A stretch of 64,000 bases of DNA from Sipunculus nudus (lineage: Eukaryota; Annelida; Sipuncula; Golfingiida; Sipunculidae), in contig CM049308.1 of NCBI GenBank assembly GCA_026874595.1, positions 92,631,624 to 92,695,623 of the forward strand, read 5' to 3'. The translations under genes and the position numbers were made by a program. Shown piece by piece: positions 13,026 through 26,923 of this stretch. Position 1 is the first letter of the stretch. Every line of letters begins with the position of its first letter. The notes beneath the pieces are model-generated. The model was not told the origin of the DNA, ran no database searches, and saw nothing but the letters and a program-made list of their open reading frames with translations.

Positions 13026-13367
13026 GCGGAACGCTTCTCCAGAGTTTTCTAAGTGTATTTTAATATATTTTATTTTTGTTTACTCATTTTTTTTCATATT
13101 TTTAAGTGTATGTGAGAGTTTCAGCCGGTCTGGTTTACCTTTTAGAAGAACCTGGTCATCCATTCCTTCGGGTTTGTGACATACAGACTAATATGCAATG
13201 ATATATTTATAGCAGACTAGTATACAAAATGGCACTACAGATATAAAACCTCACATGTTGTTCAGCGCTTCCTCGGTGACGGTATAGATGGAGGACTGGA
13301 GTACCATCGTGAGGGTTCTGAGCTGCTACTGCGGCCTCCTGGGCGGGCTTCAGTTTCACATCGATTT

Positions 13368-14851
13368 CTGTTGGGAACATATGGAAAGTTTATTGTTCAG
13401 CCAAATTAACCAAAATCGTTATTGTATTATTAAAATCTTTAGTACATTATTCGATAATTTTCCCGTTTTTACCCCCCCCCCCCCCCAAAAAAAAAATATG
13501 GATATTATTCTTACAAAATGATATCCCATATTTGTATTGTCTGATTGTAAACAAATGTTTACACACGCAAATAAACCCACAGTCATACATCCGACCAAGA
13601 TTCCTGTCATCGTACATATTTAAATGTAATCAGCAAACCAGTTTTAACAGGACAAAACACACTTGAGAAATCTCCTTTTCGAGGTTTAGATGAACTTTCA
13701 GAACTATTCAGAGAATAGTTTTTTTTTGTTTCTTTTATGATGTCCTTTGCATTTGCATCTATATTACCCAGGTATTTTTTATTTCCTCACTAATGTGCTT
13801 CATGAACTTTACATCTGTCACCAAACGGAAGCTTATTATCTTGTTTTACCTAAACAGAAGAGAGTATTATCCGTTGTAATTCAACGCATCATATGCTCCC
13901 TTAAGTTTTGAAAATGACCACTATATATTAGCAGTAAGCCGTAAGTCAGGGCCAAAGAACCTAGTAAAGAACTATTGTTCTATATATTCAGTTTTTCTTG
14001 AATCATTATTTTTTTTGGCAAATGATGATCAGATAATTTTGCTAATTTGTATTCTTCTCTCGATTCCTTAAAAGAATCCTTAAATGTATTGTTAAATGAC
14101 TAATTTTTGTATTGGTTATATATATGTTCTATTCCAAGAATTGAAGCGCATTTATTTAGTTTCCTAGCAAGCTGGCAAAGTTCCTTCTATGAGGTTTAGT
14201 TGGGTAAACTAAAAAAAGTAATAATTGGTAAATTTAAAATTAATAATAATTCGCCTGCTTCACCATTCATCTTTTTATCCCAGAGTTCGCAGAACAATTA
14301 CCTCTTTTTGGTGTGGCCTTTGCCTTATCTATTGTTTTTAACTCAGACTGGTCAACTCCATCAAGACCGACCGCGCTTTATATCACTCGCTTCAGTCAAT
14401 CCCTGTCTAGAATTTATCTGATGATCTCCCACGTTAACGTTAAGTTTGATATAAAGCAACATAAGCAATGCCTAGCAATGTCATATTTTCTAAAGGCCGT
14501 TTTTCCCCGTGGCGATAGAGACTCGAGAGAGGAGGCCTCATATATCGCCGCGTTTGAATGTCTGAATCGTGTTATCACGGCTGTTCTCTTTTTTAAGTGT
14601 CACCTTCTTCGCGTCTGTACTTCTATAGCTCACATGCATTAGCTATCATTTCAAATTTGACGCTCAATTTCTATTTTTTTTTTTAGTTTTCGCGTATAAA
14701 TAAATAAATATATATACATGATATATGTTACAGTGAATGTGTGATACCAGAAAGTACATGTATTTCCTGTAACTTTAAGTCAATACATGCGATTCCTAAT
14801 TCAACCAGGGACTTCATTTAGAGAGAGAGAGAGAGATAATTATGCGCTTAC
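13368..14851. other. D2 intron interval lacking the expected exon 3
   Basis: Every other locus has a 115-118 bp exon with an FL-x-T-x-G-(V/L)-LDW signature between exons 2 and 4. No such sequence is visible on the minus strand here. It contains a C15 homopolymer (about 13471) and a GA tract at 14820-14836. The 109-codon ORF at 14313-14642 has no recognised motif. Confidence 0.55.
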
Positions 14852-15512
14852 CTCTGTCAGCTGTTTGGCCGGTTTTACAACCACTGACCTCCAGTCCGGC
14901 CATCGGTCTACAATGATCTCCACCACGGCTTGTCCACTCAGAACGGTTCTACAGTAACCTGTCACCTGAATGTAAATTTCTTTAAATTAAATGGACGTCA
15001 CGACGTGCACGAAACCTGTTCGCTGTATTCTGTCACCCATATTTAAATATAAACTAAAAGGTCAAATTAAGACTGGATTTACAGCCAGCCATTCACCTAC
15101 CTATAATTGATGTGATTTCTGGCTTGATCTGCGTTATTATTAATGAACTGTAGGTAATTCTTGTGCAGAAAAGTTCTTATAGCGCCTCTGTGACGGATGT
15201 TTATCTACAAGCAGCTAGTAAACATGGTAAATGCGCAAATATTAACAAACAGAATAAAAACACGTAGCCTAAGGTTGTTGATTGCATATATGCTGAAGTT
15301 AAAGGGTCACTAGTTGCAAAACACCCTTCGCAAAACACGAAATTTTTACGAAAGGTTCAAGGAATTATCAAGTTTATAGACGTCAGATATCGGAATAGGC
15401 CCCTTTAAGGAACCTTAGTGTTTACCTTCAGAGCATGCCCATCCTCCTTCAGCTGTGACCAGAGTTCTTCAATCTGTTCAAGACTCAGCTTGGTAAAGCC
15501 ACGCCCACTCAT

Positions 15513-15707
15513 ACTTCAGCACAATTAGTTACCTGAAAGCAATATGTTGTAAGGGCATCGCAGAAATAAAATATCAAGGAACAAAAATTAAGATATAAAA
15601 TAAATTCTAACTGAACTTATACACATACACATACACACGTCAGCAAACATGGCCACAATAGATCTATTAGAGGAAAGGTGTGGATGGATAAATAGACGGG
15701 CGGACGG

Positions 15708-15743
<36 letters not shown>

Positions 15744-16010
15744 GAATAGACATACTGCGATTCGTGGTTATCAGTTCTAGTCTCAACATCAGTAAAAGTC
15801 AGATTAACAAAGTCGTGTTCACAATTATCATATCAATAAATACATGTATGATAATGTACAAAAAGATATACCCTTAGCAATACAAAGAACGTACTTACCT
15901 TGTAGATAAAAGCACTGATTTTACACTTGTGTTAATCACCTCGAGACCACGATCTGAAGTACAGGACTGATTTATGATCTTTACCTTTATGTAAACATTT
16001 TTATAAGTGC
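15513..16010 (-). promoter_or_regulatory. Putative D2 promoter and 5' noncoding exon
   Basis: On the minus strand TATAAAAA lies at 16005-15998. About 30 bp downstream a leader of about 70 nt (15970-15899) ends in a strong donor CTACAAG/GTAAGT. The matching acceptor CTTTCAG is at 15533-15539, leaving a 20-nt leader (15513-15532) before the ATG of exon 1. A (GA)n tract at about 15712-15741 lies in this putative intron. Transcript evidence would be needed. Confidence 0.45.
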
Positions 16011-17675
16011 TTCCCGAGTCACATGCTCAGAATTAATAGGCTCCTTAAATCTTTCATAAATGTGCACGTATCCTCGCTTTAGGTTCCCGTTCTCTTTAAG
16101 GGACTTGTACATGTAACAGGTATGTTAAATATAAGTGAAATATAGTATTTTCTCCTTACAGTATTATTGCATCCGCTATTTTTTCATCCCTTATGTATTA
16201 ATCTACCCATATGATCCAATTAAGTATTTAGAAATTGGAGCTTTTTGTATAAAACTGACCAGTTACAGTAACATTTTCAAATCTTTGACCAGCAGCAACG
16301 ATCTTTTCCCTTTCATTGTGCTGAAAAGCTCAAAGGATTTTGTTGGCGTAATATACTTGACAGTATATCTTGGGATGCAAATGAGCTTTCCGCAGGGCCT
16401 GACTAGATCTCAAGCAAGAACCTCCAAGTTCTAGCAGATACTTTTACGAGTTTTACGTGCGCTCTGCTAATGAACGGCCGGCCGGATATCGTCAAAAAGG
16501 ATTTTGATTTCCATTTTATGTTTTTTATTATGGATGGTCTCAGGATAATAAGCCGAACAATAATTTGAATGCAATATGAGCCACTTCTCTCTAACGCAGG
16601 CGTGTATATGTTAAAGCTTCACCTGCAGCGCCATAAGAGTGCCCTCTTTACCCTCTATAGATTTCATCTCCATAAGCGAGTTGTAGTACAGCCCATATTG
16701 ATCAGAACTGATCGGAGCATTTTTATTGACAATATGGCCAAATAATGCAAATATATAATCTGTTTATCCACAAATGTCATGCGACATCCGTATTTAAGTT
16801 CCTCCAGATATTAATTATTGTTTGTTTCATATAGGCCCTTGCAAACAGTTTTTTTTAATTGTGCGGGTAAAATGGTTATATCACGTGATTTAGAAGTAAC
16901 TGACACAGTTGCTGCTCATAGAATTTAAATCACATCAAATATTTACTATGAATAGATATTTGGCCTTCTTTTCATCACATTACATGTCTATTATCACAAT
17001 GTTATGCAGAATTTTACAAAACGACAAACATTGGATATCTCATTTACTCTCCATATGTGTCTCAGAATGCCAAATGTCTGGATTGTTTTAACCTGTCAGG
17101 TAGATCACATATTAATAATTGAACAGAACACACTAAAGCTAATGCTGCATTGCGCATCCCGTAGATATGCAATCTCAGCTTTACATTGAAAATTATTAAG
17201 AGTAACAGCTGTAGAGGTAATTTATGTTTTGGATGCAGTAGTTGTGCTGTCTGTTTGAGTGATATGATATATATGAATTTAGTATAGTTCGATATGTAAA
17301 TATATATATATATGTATGTGTGTGTGTGTGTGAAGAGAGATGGAACCTGAATGCATAGAAAAGTTGATTCACTTCCAATGAATCAGGGAACTACCAGGGA
17401 ACTACAACTGTTCTGTAATTTCGCACACTCATATGAACAAGCCAGGTTAAGTCATTATAGTGAGTACTGACGTTTCCCTTCACTAATATATAATAATGAT
17501 GTAGGCCCTGAGTCCGGACAGTTTTTCTCGGACTCTGATTTGGACCTGATGGCCAAGGACTGGGACTCGGACTCATAGGAAAAGACTCAAGAATCCAGAG
17601 TCTAATCGGAAATGGACTGCGTTACTTTTGTCCAAAAAATGCGGCCCTCTAGTTAAAGTAAGTTGACTTGAAAGC
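16011..17675. other. Intergenic D2-D3, left part
   Basis: No gene recognised. Contains short TA and GT microsatellites near 17300-17335 and, at 17510-17580, a GGACTCGGACTC-type repeat patch similar to one at 7140-7290. ORFs of 60-99 codons here lack recognisable motifs. Confidence 0.5.
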
Positions 17676-17922
17676 AAGCATAAACTAACCGTACTGGAAC
17701 AACCTCCCTATTTACCTGACTTTCCTCCGTGTAACTTTTTCCCCAAGCCCAAGAGGATCATCAAGGGAACCAGTTTTGAAGGCGTGGAAGTCATTAAGAG
17801 AGCGGAAACTGAGAGGCGTCCCAGACGAATCGTTCCAGGAGTGCATTGAAACGTGGCAGAGAATGACGGAAAGGTGCATTATAGACTCGAGGGGTGTTAA
17901 TTTTAAGGTTGAAACCATGTAG
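17676..17922 (+). pseudogene. Mariner-type transposase C-terminal relic (frameshifted)
   Basis: Frame 1 (from 17676) reads LEQPPYLPDFPPCNFFPKPK followed by IIKGTSFEGVEVIKR. This corresponds to the mariner C-terminal block PPYSPDLxPxDFxLFPKLK...LKGxxF. A frameshift near 17800 moves the match to another frame reading KLRGVPDESFQECIETWQRM, then ERCI and a TAG at 17920-17922. This is the expected mariner order (L-x-x-IP-x-x-x-FQxCFxxWxxRxxKCI). The aspartate of the third catalytic site (here LPDF) is retained. Only about 80 codons remain; upstream domains and TIRs were not found. Confidence 0.7.
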
Positions 17923-18293
17923 TTTGTTGTTTGGCATTGAAATTAATTGTTTGTGACACCAGTCACGTCACTTTACAGACACACCTCGTATATATTCCTC
18001 TTTTAAAAAAAATCGCATATTATGATTATAACAAACCATGGATGACAGACCAAGAATTTGATTAATTTAATATCTTGTCACACACAGTTTGATCGTATAT
18101 AAAGTGATTAAAAAACAGTCATTAATCATCGACCCAGTTGTATATGGAAATATACCAAGTATACCAACATTACAGCTACAACCTTTCTATGTAAATAATA
18201 ATACATACAGAATACGTATACATTAGCTAAACCTTAAGATGCCCTCAAACACAAACTAATATTTAAAGGCACTCGGACGCTGGTTGTGGCCTC
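17923..18293. other. Spacer downstream of D3
   Basis: AT-rich, no recognised feature. It is the 3' flank of D3 and should hold its polyadenylation signals. Confidence 0.4.
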
Positions 18294-20182
18294 TCAATAG
18301 ACAGAAGGCCGAGCGCCGCCTGATGGTATATAATTATACCACTCACTTTTGTAGTTTTCCAGAGCCTTGTATCCACAGGCCTGATGCATGTTCACTGACG
18401 GTAAATTATTTTGAACTATGTAACAAAAAGGTACTAATCCTTCATTTATGATTTTCTTGGCCAATGTGACTGTGAGATATTTTGCCAGTCCTTTTCTTCG
18501 GTGAGCTGGGTCCACGTGTAACACGCCCTGGGCGCCATAGTTACGCATGAACTCATAACCTATGAGTTCTCCGGCCGGGTCTCTGACGCACACATTGGAA
18601 CAATACCTGACATGGTAATTGAACACTTTGAAAGAAGCTTCTGGATCATCTCGTATCAGGATGTCAAACGCTCGTTGAGTGTCCTTCAAAGACAACTCCC
18701 CAGTCATGTACCCAGCAGGGAGACAGACATCTCTGAAAGAAAACGAAATTTGAAGTCCACTATGTTACACTCAAAGGTACTTCTGCAAGAAGAATGATTA
18801 TGAGTTATATAAGTACGGCATGCGCTTTGTTAAAAAATGAACACGAAACGCCATATGCACTGCTTATCATCAATGTAAACATTGGGATTGAATAGCTCCA
18901 GTATGTACCGCTTGACCATGGTTGGCATGCTATCTTTACATACTGTAGCCAAGGGATAAAGGCTCAGACGGCTGGAATCCATAGTTACATATATATGTAT
19001 ATAAATTATATGAAAAAAATGACTAAATCTCACATGTCACTCAGGGCATCCTGGTTGGCCGTGAATAATTGGCATTGATAAATCCAGCTGAGTCTTCCAC
19101 TCTGAGCAGCTACTGCGGCCTTCAGGACTGGCATGAACTTCGCATTAATGTCTAAATTAACAACTCAAAACTGGGATGTTTTTAAGATTATAGTCATTCA
19201 GATCTGAGAGTTGTGAAATTTCTGAAACACATAACTACAGTTGAAAAAGATCTCATATACAATACACTACTTCAGGCAAAGAGTACATGATAGAAAACAC
19301 AATACATCCTCGTCCATGACACCGAGGGAGACTAAAATGTCAGATATATATATGTTACTCATCACTCCACATATGCACTTGATCGGGCCTAAAGAAAGTC
19401 ATACAATATTTATTTGTAAACGGGAAAATAAACATTCATAATATTCTTGGTATCTCATTTTATTCAGACACAATATATTTTTTTACGCATATATTTTCTT
19501 AGTTTAAATACGTTCAATCCCTTAATAAGACAAAATACTACCGAAAAATAATCTCGGCATAGCTAAATGAGACCTATACCAGAGAAAAGTGAGACCCATA
19601 CCAGAGAACAGTGAGACCCATACCAGAGAACAGTGAGACCCATACCAGAGAACAGTGAGACCCATACCACAGAAATGGTGAGACACATGCCAGAAAAATA
19701 AAGAGATACATACCAGAAAATGAAGAGATACATACCAGAAAATGAAGAGATACATACCAGGAAAAGAAGAGATACATACAAGAAAATAAAGAGACACATA
19801 CCAGAAATTAAAGAGACACATACAAGAAATTAAAGAGACACATACCAGAAAATAATGAGACACATACCAGAAAACAATGCATAGCTTAAATATTCATAAT
19901 CGCAATATTTCTCTTATTATTGGGCATGAGAAGCTCTCACCCACAAACATGATCGCTTGATTCCAGTCCAGTACCCCCTCTGTCTGAAGAAAGTCACCGA
20001 GAGAACTGAGGTCCTTACACTGTAGATGTACAGCATGAGACATCATTGGACAGTGGTCCTACAAAGAGAGATTTGCCCATTACATCATCCCTTCCTATCT
20101 CATAACATCTAGAATAATGAGTAATAAAATGGTGTGTTTTTCGTGGTGTCAACCGGTAACATTTTGAGGGACACTGTTTTAT

Positions 20183-20228
<46 letters not shown>

Positions 20229-21845
20229 TGCATGGTCACCTCTGTCATATGGTTGCCCGGTGATATGTGGAATGTTGCCTCTGGTCAATCTTTAACCAAC
20301 CTTAAGCCCCGTTCCCACTTTCACGAATTTGACGCCGAATCGCCACGAACTTACATCATTAAAATTCGTAGGGACGTCGTGGGAGTGTCGTAGATGATGT
20401 CTTGAACATTCGGTAATGTTCGTAGCGAGGTCTTGAGCACTCAGATTTCGTGGCGCTATTTTTGAAATGTTCAAAAATTAAGCTTTGTCGTCACAAGTCG
20501 TAGCTAAGTGGTAACAGTTTCTTGGTAAGTCGTATGAGAGTCTTCATAATTCTTGTAAATTCGTGATCTAAAACAATGTCACGAATGCTCACGAAGGACA
20601 ACGACATCGACACGACTTCAACACGACTACAATACGATTACCACAAGAACCTCTCAAGAGGGAGTCACGTTCATAAAGCCCCTTCCTACTTCCACGAATT
20701 TGGTGACGAATCATCAAGAACTGACATCATAATGTAACGGAAAATTTCATTTTCTTAGTGATTTTTAACTTCTTACAAACCAATGAGGAATAAGGTTTAG
20801 AAGTAAGAACACTGTGTAAATTTGTAAATTTGTTTTAAAGAAGATTTGTATTGTGGTTATTGGTTCCAAATAAATTTGAACTAAAATAATTTGAAGAAGC
20901 TGAATCAAATTACGTTTCCTTTGTAATTTGTATCTTCTTTGTAAACAAACAAGGAAGTTTTTGCAGTGAGTAAACCATGTAGATTCGTAAATTTGTTTTA
21001 AAGAAATTTTTTTTATCGTTAATATTGGTTGACAAAATAAATTTGAACCAAAACAGTTTAAAGAAGCTGAATATATTATACAGTTTCGTCATACTTAAAC
21101 ATATGGTCAATATAATAAATTATGAATTTCCTATTTTACTATGGGAGAATAAACTGAACACAAATTGATATTAACAGAATCTTGTATCACATTGAGAGCT
21201 GAATCAATAAGATATTTAACCAATATTTTGAGAATACAGATATTTTACATCCGATTAAGACGGTCGTCTACTTGGACTTAAAGAAGTTAACATCGTATTT
21301 GCCACCACATAAATAAGTCGTAATTGTCTTATTACTCAAATCAAATGAGACATATATTATCAGTGTTTTAAACTGGATAACTTTTGTCAAATTAAAATAT
21401 CTGGAGAAGTTGAGTAAAGTGTTGTTATGGTGTCCTTTTACTAATATCGTCTTCTTTGTGACATTACAACAGCCATATATCTCATATATAGCTATCTAAC
21501 AATCCGTAGCAAAATTGAATGATCGTAGGAGTATCGTCCACAAATCGCCGATCAATCGTGGAAATATCGTACCAGTATCTTAGACGTCGTCACTGAGCCG
21601 TGAATATTCTTAAAAGTGTCGTGTCATATCGTGCTGGCTTCGGATCTCTGTCGTTGCCAATCGTACTGGCATCGTACTCCTTTCGTACAATATCGTGGTC
21701 GTGATGGAATTTTTATCGCTCGACAGGCCGATTGGCCACGAATCGCCACGAATTCAACATCGTGGCGATTCGGCGTCAAATTCGTTAAAGTGGGAACGGG
21801 GCTTTACATTCATTGACCTGTATTCTGGTAATCAGATTAATTTGC

Positions 21846-21880
<35 letters not shown>

Positions 21881-23352
21881 AAGAGAGATAGAGAGAGAGA
21901 GAGAGAGAGAGCATTGTATATTATAACCTTTGGTCGATCTTCAGCCGGTTTTACCGCAAGTGACCTCCAGTCCGGCCACCGGTCTACAATGATCTCCACC
22001 ACGGGGTGTCCACGGAGGATGGCTCTGCAGCAGCCGGCCAGCTGGTAATAAGATAAAACATTGTTAAATAATGAGGCAAGTGAAACACACTGAAATACAA
22101 GGTTGTCCCTGAACTCGTTCCTTCATAACGTCATAGAAATATAAGATAAAATTTTAATCACTAGATAATGTTCTTAAATATCACACCTCATGTTGGGATA
22201 AACTTGTCATTTTATATACACACTGAGAAGTAAAACCCCCTCCAGAAAAAAACAAACAGGGACCATATCCTGTGCAGGACCATCATTTTACTCATTATAA
22301 CCAGTCATGAAAGTAAAAAAGAACATACATGAAAATCACAATAGGAAGGCCCACTGATGAGAGAGAATTCGGGGTTTAGCTGCATCAACATGTGTTTTTT
22401 TTGGGGGGGGGGGGCGGAGTTTGGCTGACCATGTGATTTCCACCTTATCGTAATCAAACTGTTCTACAGAAGTTCATTTAAATATCTCTTTAAAAGGTTG
22501 TACAAGCCGTTTTCACGACATTACAGACTATTTGTTCCAGTTAGCCAAAGATGGCACATATGTTTTCCAACGAAAAGTTACCAGTTCTTGCAAGGGACAT
22601 GTTTAATTAGCTCCGTTCCGGAAGTAACTTCATCACCTGAAGGACTAATTATGGCTTGAGCCTGCCTTAAATCACGAAACCTTGTCTTAATTATTATTCT
22701 TTCATGGTTTTAGTTTATATAAAGGTCAGATATCTAATATTTTCAGTTTAGAACCATACCTGCAATTCATTGTGTCAGCACTCGGATATAATGACCACTT
22801 AAACGGCCCTATACCGATATCTGACGTCTGTTAACAAAAGATAATGCCCTGCACCTTTTTAAAAATAAAAATAGGGCAGAAAATGCGGATCCCACCGCTC
22901 TAAGGCTGTTTGCATGTTTTGTTTATATCCAAGTATTTATAACATGTGGGGGCCCGCCAAAACACCCTTACACATTCAACAAGAACATCGAGTGGCAAGT
23001 CAGACGAACCAGAATTTTGCCAAGGGCGTTTTGCAAATATTGGAAATTCAACATCTGTACAAATGCAACCGAACACCTTAGTTTACATGTTTTATTCCTG
23101 TTTATTAACAATTGCGGATGTGCCGTGTTTAGTAACAGTTTGCTCATACACCCATCACAGAAGCATTATAAGAACTTAGGAATCGCTTACAGTCAGATGA
23201 TCAATAACAAATTCACAATTTAAATGAAATCAGAAACAAGATTGATCAATCAATCTCTTACACACCATCAGAGTTTCGTTGTTGTCTTTCACTTGTGACC
23301 ACAGGTCCTCAATTTGTTCACGACCCAGCTTGACATAGTCACGTCCACTCAT
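18294..23352 (-). CDS. GLYAT-like acyl-CoA N-acyltransferase D3 (5 coding exons, intact)
   Basis: Exons 23266-23352, 21928-22041, 19941-20058, 19034-19151 and 18294-18732 join to 876 bp (291 aa). It starts MSGRDYVKLGREQIEDLWSQ. Exon 2 reads VEIIVDRWPDWRSLAVKP; exon 3 has FLQTEGVLDWNQAIMFVG. Exon 5 has GYEFMRNYGAQGVLHVDPAH, the CoA loop HRRKGLAKYL and MHQACGYKALENY. All phases fit and no stop interrupts. Splice sites are GT-AG; the intron 2 donor (AAG/GTTATA) is weak and should be checked. Introns carry a 22-bp minisatellite (intron 3) and a 1.5-kb TIR element (intron 2). Closest in sequence to D1. It is divergently oriented to gene A, 3.1 kb away. Likely role is acyl-CoA:amino-acid N-acylation; acceptor unknown. 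An acceptor-like TTTAAG about 35 nt above the ATG suggests a 5' noncoding exon. Confidence 0.85.
19567..19877. repeat. 22-bp minisatellite in D3 intron 3
   Basis: About 14 head-to-tail copies of a 22-bp unit of the type GAGACACATACCAGAAAATGAA. Left-hand copies (GAGACCCATACCAGAGAACAGT) form one subtype and right-hand copies another. Overlapping open frames (FLVCISLF..., WYGSHCSLVW...) arise from the repeat and are not genes. Confidence 0.9.
20185..20225. repeat. (GA)n microsatellite
   Basis: Pure (GA)n tract in D3 intron 2, just left of the TIR element. Confidence 0.95.
20305..21803. mobile_element. 1.5-kb Harbinger-like non-autonomous TIR element in D3 intron 2
   Basis: Termini are inverted over about 44 bp with one mismatch, beginning AGCCCCGTTCCCACTTT. 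They are flanked by TTA at both sides (20302-20304 and 21804-21806), a 3-bp target duplication typical of PIF/Harbinger elements. Subterminal DNA is rich in TCGT/CGTCG motifs near both ends. A diverged second copy of the left end (AGCCCCTTCCTACTTCCACG) sits at about 20677. No transposase is seen, so it is non-autonomous. Confidence 0.8.
21847..21911. repeat. (GT)n(GA)n microsatellite
   Basis: Compound tract ending 16 bp from D3 exon 2. A similar (GT)n(GA)n tract abuts exon 2 of D1, so it may predate the gene duplication. Confidence 0.95.
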
Positions 23353-23389
23353 TCTTTATGAAGGCTTCTGTCTCTCTGGCGACAATCCT

Positions 23390-25480
<2,091 letters not shown>

Positions 25481-25489
25481 TGAAGCAGG

Positions 25490-26045
25490 CAGTACTACGG
25501 ATAGGCAAGGATTACCACGGATCACCCCGGATACGGTCCGGGGTGGTCCGTTGTGATCCGGGATGTTTTTGGGAGAAATCGGCAGAAATCGCCATTTCAC
25601 AAAGCAGCACTACGGTAGAGCCCCGGATCGTCCCAGCAGCGCCAAGGACCATCCCGGCAGCACCCTGGATGCACTGGAAATAACCCCGGGACAGCCACGG
25701 ATAGCCCCGGACCACCACGGCAGCACCCCGGATTACCCCGGACCGTCCCAGCAGAGCCTCGAATCGTCCCGGCAGAGCCCCGGACAGTCCCGGCAACGCC
25801 CCGCAGGTTCCCGGTATAGCCCCGGACCGTCCCGGCAGAGGCCTGGCTATGAAAGGAGGTGGCAATCAGCACATCTATCCATCCTGTGCTCTGCCGTGAG
25901 GGTCATCCAAAAACTGCCGGCTCGCCCTCCCGGACCGTCCCGGACCATTCCTGACCATCCCGGACTATCCCGGACCGTCCCGGCAGCGCTACGGCTTACA
26001 CACCGGATCACGCCGGACCTATCCGTGGCACTGCTGTAGCTCTGC
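25490..26045. repeat. GC-rich 21-bp minisatellite between D3 and A
   Basis: Imperfect tandem units, best seen at about 25750-25850 as 21-bp steps of the form CAGAGCCCCGGACAGTCCCGG. They change to a roughly 10-bp step (CGGACCATCC) near 25930-25985. The island is far richer in GC than its surroundings. Because 21 is divisible by 3, several frames stay open (158 codons on plus, 117 and 91 on minus). These are repeat-driven and not called as genes. It ends about 420 bp upstream of gene A exon 1. Confidence 0.8.
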
Positions 26046-26461
26046 CGGGTCCTCTTTGGGACTAAACTCTGATCTAAACTCTGTCACTTAGTTCCTGTTG
26101 ATTGTAAGGATTCTGTTGTAATGTATTGCAATTTTTTTGTGGAAAGATTTATTATATAAAATATCATTGTGTAATGTATCTTCTGTGAAATATACTTGTT
26201 GTCCATGTGAGATTCCAAATGACTCAATTTTTTCCTCGCAACTGAAACAATATTATCAAGAACTCGGCATTATAAAAATGCTTACTATGAAGTTCTCATT
26301 TTTCTTATAATGTTTCTATCGAGATTGGCTTGTGCCTCCTTTGTTTCTGGAGACTTGACTTCATTTGTGGAGTTGATAGTTTTTTTTCCGGTCATGCATG
26401 TTTAAAAGCTATAGGTTTATCACTGTGTGCTGGTTTGTACAGACACTGACGAGATAGGACT

Positions 26462-26844
26462 ATGAGTGGACGTAGCTTTGTGAAGCTGAGTACTGATCAT
26501 ATCCAAGAACTTTTATCACAAGATTAGGGGGATATGCGGGCACTCAGGGTGTGTGCGAATTTTTTATTCGTAAATTTTGAAAAAAATGCGTTCATGTTAT
26601 GAAAAATAAAAGCAGCAATAAGTTTTCCTTAAAGGGGACACTCATGTAATTAGTGTTGTGTATATAAACGTTTTGATACTTTACGGATACGCTTCCGGAA
26701 AACAAATATGAGTAGAAAAAAATGTTCTAGCTGTACTAGGTGTTAGAGCATCAGATTTGATCAAATAGGGTCCACACTCATGGCGGCAGTTTTGCAAGTC
26801 AATTAAGTTATTTTTAAATACCACCATCACCACAACTACTACAC

Positions 26845-26923
<79 letters not shown>

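Larger units (their letters stand above)
10703..15512 (-). pseudogene. GLYAT-like pseudogene D2 (exon 3 missing, exon 4 frameshift, exon 5 nonsense)
   Basis: Exon 1 15426-15512 (MSGRGFTKLSLEQIEELWSQ) and exon 2 14852-14965 (VEIIVDRWPDWRSVVVKP) are intact with good splice sites. No exon 3 was found in 13368-14851. Exon 4 (13255-13367) is 113 bp instead of 118: five bases are missing at the conserved AQNGT site, so the frame shifts. Exon 5 (high end 11144) reads normally to CGYKP, then has TAA at 10772-10774. Past it the old frame stays open for 22 codons (DTYVNEWFRY...) to a TGA at 10703-10705. The CoA loop reads YRRKGLEKYL, with E in place of the usual small residue. Closest family relative is gene B (CSQGMLHVDP shared). 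The several lesions indicate a nonfunctional locus. Confidence 0.8.

Noticed and set aside
14313..14642. 109-codon ORF in the D2 intron
   Set aside because: No motif, no splice context and no homologous counterpart in other introns.
15297..15411. Possible small MITE with TTAAAGGG...CCCCTTTAA ends in D2 intron 1
   Set aside because: The inverted ends are only about 8 bp. A fragment with GACGTCAGATATCGG recurs near 22790, but boundaries could not be fixed.
19522..19863. 113-codon hydrophobic ORF on the minus strand resembling a membrane protein
   Set aside because: A translation of the 22-bp minisatellite; overlapping frames give similar repeats, and it lies in a D3 intron.
19567..19877. CRISPR-like array of 22-bp units
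   Set aside because: There are no unique spacers between repeats and the context is an animal intron.
25563..26039. 158-codon proline/arginine/serine-rich ORF
   Set aside because: It lies wholly inside the 21-bp minisatellite; open frames also exist on the other strand because the period is divisible by three.
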